DNA of 64,000 nt from Zopfochytrium polystomum (taxonomy: Eukaryota > Chytridiomycota > Chytridiomycetes > Chytridiales > Chytridiaceae), in contig JAIVFJ010000085.1 of assembly GCA_025765615.1 (NCBI GenBank), forward strand, positions 1 through 64,000, given 5' to 3'. Position numbers and translations under genes: made by a program. The notes under the pieces were generated by a model. That model was not told where the DNA came from. It ran no database searches and saw nothing but the letters and a program-made list of their open reading frames with translations. Shown here in pieces: positions 57,691-64,000 of this stretch (position 1 is the first letter of the stretch; every line of letters starts with the position of its first letter).

Positions 57691-60600
57691 ATGCGGCAAA
57701 CATCACCAACTGCGCTGACCGGTACAAGTGGCTCAATGACAAGTACGCCCTGCAGGACCACACTGGTTCACAGCAGGACAAGTGGCTTGCGACTTACAGT
57801 CGTTTGGCAAAACCCAGAGACTCTGGTCCGGCAGTCCAGGAGTGGTACACCACTCTGACCACACTGGTCACGGATTGGCCGAAGCATTTCAAATGTACTG
57901 CCACCACTTGCAGGGGTGTGACAAACATCCTGCGTTCTGCCATCATCCACAAAGCAAGGGAAACGCTGCCTGGACATGAAATCTTCTCTGGCGTTCGTCA
58001 AAATCTTCTCAAGGGGCTGTCAGGCTACGCCAACACCAGCGATCTCGTCAAGGAGTTGACAAACTGCCACACGCTGTACCAGCAAAGCAAAGAGAAGAAC
58101 AGCAGACACTCTGCTCACCATGGCACTTCTGAGATGGAAACAGCTGCTTCAGCAAAGACCTCAGTGGCAACCAAGAAGCGCAAGATCGGTGAGGCACTCA
58201 ACGGCAAGCCTACTTGTGACCTTCATGGAATCTGGGTCTCGCACTCTCGCGAGGAATGCCTCAAGTTCCCTCACGGGAAGTCAGAGCCGGCTCGCCCTGC
58301 AAAGAAGGCCAAGGGCAAGCAGCCTGCACTCGCCAAAGAAGCCAAGGCCACGTCAGCTGATTCCAAGAAAGCTACTGAGACTGCCAAGATTGCACGTGAG
58401 GTGGCCGCTAAAGAACACCACCAAGCCTCTTGCGCAGCCTCTGAGGACTCTCCTCCCCACAAATGCTACAGGATGGATACTCCACCACCACCTCCTGAAG
58501 CAGAAGACGTCGAAATGTTGGAGTTCAGTACTGAGGGTGCTGCGCGCCTTGCAGACACTTCAGCTCTGGACGACTTCCTTTCAGTAGAAAGGGCACTTGC
58601 GGCACGGGAGTTTGAAATTGGAACATGCCAGGCCGTTGAGGTGGAGGAGGAATTTGAAGTGGAACTCACAGTTACACTTCTTGACGGCAGAATGGATCCA
58701 GACTGGATCACTGACAACATTGTCTCAAACGTCGGCTACAAAGTGATGTACGAATCTGGACGTTTCCTCTACCGCAACGTCACCTACCGCCGCATGTACG
58801 AGACTGCGCTGATGGCAAGACTTGCTGGCGGCAACCCACACCAGGTCATCCTTGACTCTGGGGCTTCCAGGACAATGTCGCCTTGTGAAGAGCACTTCAC
58901 AAACTTGCAGCCCACCTCCCAGCAGATCAAAACAGCTGACGGCTTTGCAACTGCCACTGGAGTGGGCGACTTTACCCTGTTCGTTAACGGAAGAGCTCTC
59001 ATCATGAGGAACTCGCTCTATGTGCCAGAGTTCTCAGACACTCTACTCTCAGTTCAGCAAATCGTGCGGCAGACAGGTCACAACGTGACTTTCACAGCAG
59101 ACACAGCCCTATTACATCCTCGGGTACATGGTTCAGACTTTACCATTGCTCACAGGGACACAGGGAATGTTTATGTTGTGGACCCTTCTCTTCTGACGGG
59201 ACATACTGGTCTCGACAGGGCAGAACTTGGAAGGGACGCGCCGACTCCTTCGGGGGACGCCCCAGGTGAGTCGCAACAGCAAACTGCTCCTTTGCAAACT
59301 GCAACTCCAACTTTAAGTCAAACTGACCCAGACCCTTTACCAAACCCTCAGAACATTGAAGCAGTCCGAGCTCTTCACAAGAAATTTGGTCACCTGTCTT
59401 TATCTTCTTTGAAGCATACTTGGTCAAATCTGAATAAAGTTGGTCATTCATTTTTCCTCATTCATGACATTCCCTGCGTGACATGTGATGTTGGGAAATT
59501 GAAAGCTTCGCCTATCCACTCCACTTCCAGACCAAACACCACACTGCTTGGTCGTTTACACACTGATGCTGTCCCACTGCCCGCACTTGGACACCATGGT
59601 GAAAAACATTGGCAACTGGTTGTGGAAGAGTCAACCCGTTGGCTTGACATTGAGTTCCTCAACTCTTTGTCCGACGCGCCCACAAGATTCCGGTCTACGA
59701 TCGAAAGGTTTGAACAACAACATGGCAAACATATCACATCTGTGCGCTGTGACAGGGGGGAAATCTTCAAAGATGGAGAATTCAAAACTTGGGCCAATAC
59801 TCGGCATCCTCCTATTGTTTTAGAACCTAGTCCTGCATTCACCAAGGAATTCAATGGGCTGGTAGAACGTCAGGTCAACACTCTCAAAGACATGGCACAC
59901 TGCATGCTCTTAGAGTCACGATTGCCCCACTCTTTCTTTGTGTATGCAGTCTGCTACGCAGCATACATCAAGAACAGGGTTTACCACTCTTACACTAAGA
60001 AAACACCTTACGAAGCTTGGTACAGTGAAAAGCCAAATGTTGATCACATCCGCACCTTTGGCTGTTTGGTTATCCACCGTATCCCAAAGGAAAAGCGAAC
60101 GCTTAAACATCCTGAGAAAGGGGCGCCAGGCATATTCTTAGGGTATAAAGGAAACACTCTTCCAGTAGTCTACGACTTGATAACCCAGAGAATATCGGAA
60201 CACTTCCATGTCTCCTTTCACGAAAATGTTTTTCCTGGCATTGTGCGGAACTGGAGACAGTTCCTTCATGACTCCCGCTTGAAGGAATGGGGACCAGTCC
60301 AACCCACAGCTCAGGATTTCCAATATCTTTCCTCCTCATTGCATACCCCCGCTATGTCCACTGATCCAGATGTGGCACATCCTGACGCTCTGTTTGACTC
60401 ACAAGAAGACGATGTACCACCTGCAGAATCACAGGGGCGAGATCTACAGCTGGGTATGCTATACGACGCTTCTGATTCTGAACCAGAGTCAATACCTGAT
60501 GAACAGGAAATCCCTCCAAGGGAGTGCTCAACTTCCCCTGACATTCTAGCTTTGCCAGAGTCAACAGGGGAGGCAACAAATCCCCCAATCATACCACGAG

Positions 60601-61904
60601 AGCCATCAGGTTTACGTGACTACCTGGCATTGAAGGCAAACCTTTGTAAACTACGAACAAAACCATCAATTGCCACAAGTCCTTCCACTTACAGTCGGAA
60701 AACACTCCGCACTTTAACTGCAAGAATTCGTAAACTACGAATAGCACGGGGACAATTTCGTGAACTCTACCAAACGCTCAAAGCATACACTGTGCTTGAG
60801 CTGGAGGAAGTCACAGCATATCCAACAGAAAGGATCCACCAGCGGGACTTACCGCCACTCCCTGCTTCGCATAGAGAGGCCATGCGTTCTCCTTTTGCAA
60901 AGTATTGGAAGGCAGCTCAACTCTCAGAGATCAATTCAATCACGTCAAAGCATGTCTGGGACTTAGTGGCTCGACCTAAAGGGCGTAAGATTCTCAAGCC
61001 CAAATGGGTTTTTGCCTACAAGTTTGACAGTGAAGGGTACCTTGAACGCTTCAAGGCTCGCCTTGTTGGTCGAGGTTACACTCAGATCTTTGGTCAGGAC
61101 TACAATGAGACCTTCTCCCCTGTCGTCCGCAGCTCCTCCATAAGGGCAATCCTTGCTATCTCATTGCTGTTTGACCTCATACTTGCAGGCCTTGATGTCG
61201 AAACCGCATACTTGAACGCCAAACTAGACATTGAAAACTTCATGGAACAACCAGAAGGCTTTGAGATACGTGGTGCAGACGGGATACTTCTTGTCTGTTT
61301 ACTCAGGAAGAGTCTGTACGGACTGCACCAGTCTGGTCGACAGTGGTACAAAACAATCCGCGACTTCCTAGTAGAAATTGGATTTACGCAATTGAAGACT
61401 GACCACTGTGTCTTTGTGCAAAGGCACCCTGATGGAAAGGTCAAGACCATCATCACTCTATACGTAGATGACATCCTCATCTTCAGTCACACTGAAGAAG
61501 AAATTGCCAAAATTCTTTCTCTGATCAAATCAAAGTTCAAAATCCGCGAGGACCTCAACCCAAAAGTTGCTGTTGGCATCCAAGTTGAGAAAATCAAAGA
61601 TGGAATCTTTATTGGACAGAAAAACTACACACAGCATGTCTTGGAGGAAGCAAACTACTGGTGTGACGATGAAGGCTTACCTGTCAAAATCAAAGCAACT
61701 CCCATGTCCACGACATGGATACACGATGTGGACTCTGGAAAACTTCCACAAAAGGAGTCGGAATACTTCCGAAGCACACTCATGCAACTTGCTTACCTTG
61801 CAAACTTGACGCGCCCTGACATTGCGTATGCTGTGAATACACTTGCACAATACCAGTCCGCTCCAACCCATTCAGATTCCCTTGCGCTTGACAGATTGCT
61901 GTGA
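57624..61904 (+). CDS. Copia-A gag-pol polyprotein (gag C-terminus, protease, integrase, RT)
   Basis: One open frame of about 1426 codons. A CX2H...HX4C finger near 58210 (CDLHGIWVSHSREEC) is the gag knuckle. Protease active site is LDSGASRTMSP (about 58852). The integrase zinc part (HKKFGHLSLSSLK, CVTCDVGKL) precedes the catalytic core with HTDAVPL, RCDRGEIF and FNGLVERQ, supplying all three acidic residues. RT has KPKWVFAYKFDSEG, VETAYLNAKLD, the YVDDILIF catalytic box and KSLYGLHQSGRQWY. The frame stops at TGA 61902-61904 inside the conserved connection to RNase H, where copia elements normally carry Arg; RNase H continues in the same frame after it. Confidence 0.9.
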   Translation, partial: GPTRQAVATLDSYSRIEDVRSMNAANITNCADRYKWLNDKYALQDHTGSQQDKWLATYSRLAKPRDSGPAVQEWYTTLTTLVTDWPKHFKCTATTCRGVTNILRSAIIHKARETLPGHEIFSGVRQNLLKGLSGYANTSDLVKELTNCHTLYQQSKEKNSRHSAHHGTSEMETAASAKTSVATKKRKIGEALNGKPTCDLHGIWVSHSREECLKFPHGKSEPARPAKKAKGKQPALAKEAKATSADSKKATETAKIAREVAAKEHHQASCAASEDSPPHKCYRMDTPPPPPEAEDVEMLEFSTEGAARLADTSALDDFLSVERALAAREFEIGTCQAVEVEEEFEVELTVTLLDGRMDPDWITDNIVSNVGYKVMYESGRFLYRNVTYRRMYETALMARLAGGNPHQVILDSGASRTMSPCEEHFTNLQPTSQQIKTADGFATATGVGDFTLFVNGRALIMRNSLYVPEFSDTLLSVQQIVRQTGHNVTFTADTALLHPRVHGSDFTIAHRDTGNVYVVDPSLLTGHTGLDRAELGRDAPTPSGDAPGESQQQTAPLQTATPTLSQTDPDPLPNPQNIEAVRALHKKFGHLSLSSLKHTWSNLNKVGHSFFLIHDIPCVTCDVGKLKASPIHSTSRPNTTLLGRLHTDAVPLPALGHHGEKHWQLVVEESTRWLDIEFLNSLSDAPTRFRSTIERFEQQHGKHITSVRCDRGEIFKDGEFKTWANTRHPPIVLEPSPAFTKEFNGLVERQVNTLKDMAHCMLLESRLPHSFFVYAVCYAAYIKNRVYHSYTKKTPYEAWYSEKPNVDHIRTFGCLVIHRIPKEKRTLKHPEKGAPGIFLGYKGNTLPVVYDLITQRISEHFHVSFHENVFPGIVRNWRQFLHDSRLKEWGPVQPTAQDFQYLSSSLHTPAMSTDPDVAHPDALFDSQEDDVPPAESQGRDLQLGMLYDASDSEPESIPDEQEIPPRECSTSPDILALPESTGEATNPPIIPREPSGLRDYLALKANLCKLRTKPSIATSPSTYSRKTLRTLTARIRKLRIARGQFRELYQTLKAYTVLELEEVTAYPTERIHQRDLPPLPASHREAMRSPFAKYWKAAQLSEINSITSKHVWDLVARPKGRKILKPKWVFAYKFDSEGYLERFKARLVGRGYTQIFGQDYNETFSPVVRSSSIRAILAISLLFDLILAGLDVETAYLNAKLDIENFMEQPEGFEIRGADGILLVCLLRKSLYGLHQSGRQWYKTIRDFLVEIGFTQLKTDHCVFVQRHPDGKVKTIITLYVDDILIFSHTEEEIAKILSLIKSKFKIREDLNPKVAVGIQVEKIKDGIFIGQKNYTQHVLEEANYWCDDEGLPVKIKATPMSTTWIHDVDSGKLPQKESEYFRSTLMQLAYLANLTRPDIAYAVNTLAQYQSAPTHSDSLALDRLL

Positions 61905-62390
61905 TATGTCCGCGCTACCTGGGATCATGGACTTTTCTACCAAAAGGGAGACTCCCAGATGACATGCATCACCAATGCAACGCTCCCAGAGGTAGAGAAA
62001 GCTGCGGGTATTTCTTACCCAGAGTGGGATGAACCACATGGCTACGCTGATGCCAGCTATGCTGAAGAGGATGGACGCAAGTCGAGGTCAGGGCATGTGT
62101 TCATGCTTTGCGGGGGTGCTATTACATGGTACAGCAAGAAACAATCAGTTGTCGCTTTGTCCTCAACTGAGGCGGAATACTTCTCCCTTACTGAGGCCAT
62201 CAAAGAGGCAATCTGGCTACGAATGCTCTTCCAGGAGCTGGGTATGGATTTAAATAAGCCCACTACTGTTTATGAAGACAATCGTTCAACCATAGCTATT
62301 GCTATGAATCCAAAACACCATGGTAGGGTCAGGCACTTTGACGTGAGGTTGCATTTCATACGGGACCACTTGGAGAAAAAGGAGGTTCAA
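61905..62390 (+). pseudogene. Copia-A RNase H, downstream of a premature stop
   Basis: Same frame as the polyprotein after a TGA. It has YADASYAEEDGRKSRSGH, STEAEYFSLTEAIKEA and YEDNRSTIAIAMN with the catalytic Asp, Glu and Asp, then HFIRDHLEKKEVQ. The usual final 25-40 residues of copia RNase H are missing because LTR sequence begins at about 62391; the frame runs on through the LTR to 62618 by chance. A purine-rich tract (GGAGAAAAAGGAGG) sits just before the junction, where a polypurine tract is expected. Confidence 0.8.
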
Positions 62391-62601
62391 CTCCCTCCTT
62401 GCTGCTTTGACAGAACCCAGTGCAAAACAAGCCAATCTCTCTTCCTCCATTTGCTCTCTCTTCCATCTCTGCCCACTCACTCCTCTCTCCTCTCTCCATC
62501 CTCTCACTCCTCTCCCTTTTCCATCATCACTGCTCTCTCTCTCCCTCTCTCTTCATCCCCACACACACCAAGTCCCTCCAGTCCTGGGTGGGATTTCATC
62601 A
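62391..62601 (+). repeat. Partial 3' LTR of copia-A (R-U5 only)
   Basis: Matches the last 211 or so bases of the 5' LTR (from CTCCTTGCTGC to TTTCATCA) at about 95 percent. The corresponding start in the 5' LTR lies about 43 bases after the TATA box, near the predicted transcription start. Confidence 0.85.
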
Positions 62602-64000
62602 AGGGTACTCCCCCCTGATGTCAATGAGCTTCGGGAAGCCTTTACCTTTTTAGATGAACTTAAGTCAACCAAGACTGAGGCCGACCGAGTGGTCCAGTTG
62701 TTGGACAACAAAGTTGCCCTACGTGACCTCCAACTTTGAGACCCGTATTTTGGGCCCATCCTCCGCTTCCGTGAGGAAGGAACCATACCTGACAACTCAG
62801 ATGCGGAGGCTATGAGCGCTCAGGCTGCCCTGACCATTGTGAAGGACAGAGTCCTTTACGTTATTAGGAACTCCTTTTTGTACCTGGCCCGAAAGTCCCC
62901 ACTGAGGCTTGCAGTTGCTGTCCCAGATGGGCTCCGACGCGAGGTGCTCCGACTCATGCACGATGATCCTTTCTCTGGCCACCTTGGCTCTAGAAAGGTC
63001 CTAGAAACCATGTCTGATTGTTTCTACTGGCCCAACATGTCCAGAGACTTACGCAACCATGTTGCCAGCTGCCATGTTTGCCAAAAGAGCAAGAGTGTTC
63101 CAGCCCGAATTGGAACTCTCCATCCCATACCTATTGGAAATGCCCCCTGGGAGTGTGTCGCAGTTGATTTTGCAGGACCACTTAAGGAAACTCCTGAAGG
63201 TCACAAGTACATCATGATTGTCCTTGATTACTTCACCCAATGGGTTGAGGCTATCCCTGTCCCTGAAATTACTGCTGAGACTGCTGCCCAGGCTCTTGTG
63301 GAGCAGGTATTCTGCCGACATGGAATTCCTGTTTACCTTCATTCTGATAGAGGTCAACCCTTCACAAGTGCCCTGTTTGGTGCACTTGGAAAGGCCCTTG
63401 GCTTGAAAAAGTCCTTTACAACACCACGATGGCCTCGTGCCAACGGTGCTGTCGAACGGTCTATACGAACTTTGAAGGCAATGATTCGTGCTTACATTGA
63501 CCAGCAAACCCATGATGACTGGCCTTCCGTACTCCTGTTTGTCCTCTTTGCATACCGAACCCATGTCCATGCTTTGACTGGAGAAACGCCGTTTTTCCTG
63601 ATGCATGGAAGAGATGCACGTTTACCTGTTGACTTGTTCACTGGTGTGGATCGAGAAGATTTTGCCTACACTGTAGATGACAGTGACACTGACGAGGACA
63701 AAGAAACTGCCCTCTCTATCTCCCCAAGGTGAAACGGAGAAAAAAGCTCCTTTGCTGGATGCTGGTCTGCTCTTGGATCCATATGAGCCTCTCACATTTG
63801 TTGAAGAACAAAAACGAGTGAGGTTTACAACCTCACTAGAAACCCCTTCTGAAGAAGCTGAAGAGGAGTCTTGTCTCTCTTCTGTTCAAGATAATGAAGC
63901 TCTTGCAAGTTATGTTACTAAGGCTGTGTACCCTTACAAGGCTTTGCCGCTCTTTGCAAAAATGCCTGTCAGTGGTTCTGACCAGTTGCGTATTGTCTTC
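62602..64000 (+). mobile_element. Ty3/gypsy pol fragment (RNase H end, H2C2 finger, integrase), right end outside window
   Basis: After a short RNase H/linker part with a TGA at about 62737, the main frame (62812-63732) has an H2C2 finger (HDDPFSGHLGSRKV...CHVCQKSK), then an integrase core with VDFAGPL, HSDRGQPF and GAVERSIRTL, the catalytic D, D, E. A stop at 63730-63732 is followed in a neighbouring frame by further pol-like sequence (TEKKAPLLDAGLLLDPYEP) to the window edge, suggesting a one-base frameshift. Protease, RT and LTRs are not in the window. It begins exactly where copia-A ends. Confidence 0.88.

Larger units (their letters stand above)
55847..62601 (+). mobile_element. Ty1/copia retrotransposon (copia-A), nearly intact
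   Basis: The order is 5' LTR (55847-57084), leader, gag, protease, integrase, reverse transcriptase, RNase H, partial 3' LTR (62391-62601); integrase before RT marks the copia class. The leader (57130-57300) has repeated phrases such as AAAGGGCTACCGCTCTAAAC. The coding region has one gag frame change (57624-57690) and one stop (61902-61904). The 3' LTR lacks everything upstream of R. The right flank is Ty3/gypsy pol, the left flank is copia-B, and no 5-bp duplication links them, so the locus has been rearranged after insertion. Parts are listed separately. Confidence 0.9.

Noticed and set aside
55842..62606. Possible target duplication of copia-A (CGGGT / AGGGT)
   Set aside because: Only four of five bases agree and they would require moving the LTR edge off its TG; the flanks also belong to different elements.
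62391..62618. Extension of the copia protein through the LTR (Ser/Leu-rich tail)
   Set aside because: The same words appear in three frames of every LTR-A copy; they are pyrimidine-rich LTR sequence, not a protein domain.

Overview
The window is nuclear DNA of a eukaryote, most likely an early-diverging, probably zoosporic, fungus (inference). The evidence is dense genes broken by many 44-90 bp GT-AG introns, with a CTAAC-like branch point in several and one GC-AG intron. There are also families typical of fungi: a BAR-PH-GRAM-VASt sterol-transfer protein of the Sip3/Ysp1 type, a HAL5/SAT4-type kinase, a Siw14-type phosphatase and a membrane SH3 protein. Alongside these sit a cyclic-nucleotide-gated-like channel, Rheb and a TMEM43-like protein, which yeasts mostly lack. 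No prokaryotic or organellar features are seen.

Layout of the gene-rich part (about 0.9-32 kb): Siw14-like phosphatase (+); CENP-S/MHF1 (-); a membrane protein with a very long charged ectodomain and a C-terminal SH3 domain (+); a doubtful small gene at about 6.2-6.9 kb; an HCN/CNG-like channel (+); a small mitochondrial-type membrane protein (-); the Sip3/LAM1-type protein (-); NOC4 (+); a solo LTR; Rheb (+); proteasome beta5 (-) and beta6 (+), divergently transcribed; a TMEM43-like protein (+); CSE1 exportin (+); and the catalytic subunit of NAD-isocitrate dehydrogenase (+). From 32.1 to 42.3 kb lies a 10 kb repeat island of solo LTRs, a dead Tc1/mariner element and copia fragments. A second gene block (42.3-52.3 kb) holds a HAL5/SAT4-type kinase (-), RPT4 (-), a SIZ/PIAS SUMO ligase (+) and a short PADR1 zinc-finger nuclear protein (+). 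From 52.8 kb to the end the sequence is nested LTR retrotransposons, dominated by one nearly intact Ty1/copia element (about 55.85-62.60 kb), followed by a Ty3/gypsy pol fragment.

Gene arrangement: several neighbours are divergent pairs sharing 0.2-0.3 kb (CENP-S/SH3 protein, Sip3-like/NOC4, beta5/beta6, RPT4/SIZ). Three 26S proteasome genes occur within 26 kb. Most genes are ordinary housekeeping genes.

The less ordinary points are: a channel whose pore lacks the GYG filter; a Rheb with His at the Gln64 position; a 1.2 kb copia LTR carrying two minisatellites whose copy number explains LTR length variation; and copia 3' ends, in two copies, where RNase H is joined directly to the R-U5 part of the LTR. 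I found no clearly new multi-gene system. Splice sites were inferred by eye from GT-AG signals, reading phase and family similarity. Eleven gene models close exactly in frame: Siw14-like, CENP-S, SH3 protein, channel, mitochondrial-type protein, Rheb, beta5, beta6, TMEM43-like, PADR1 protein, and the first exons of CSE1. Other multi-exon spans are given as outer limits.
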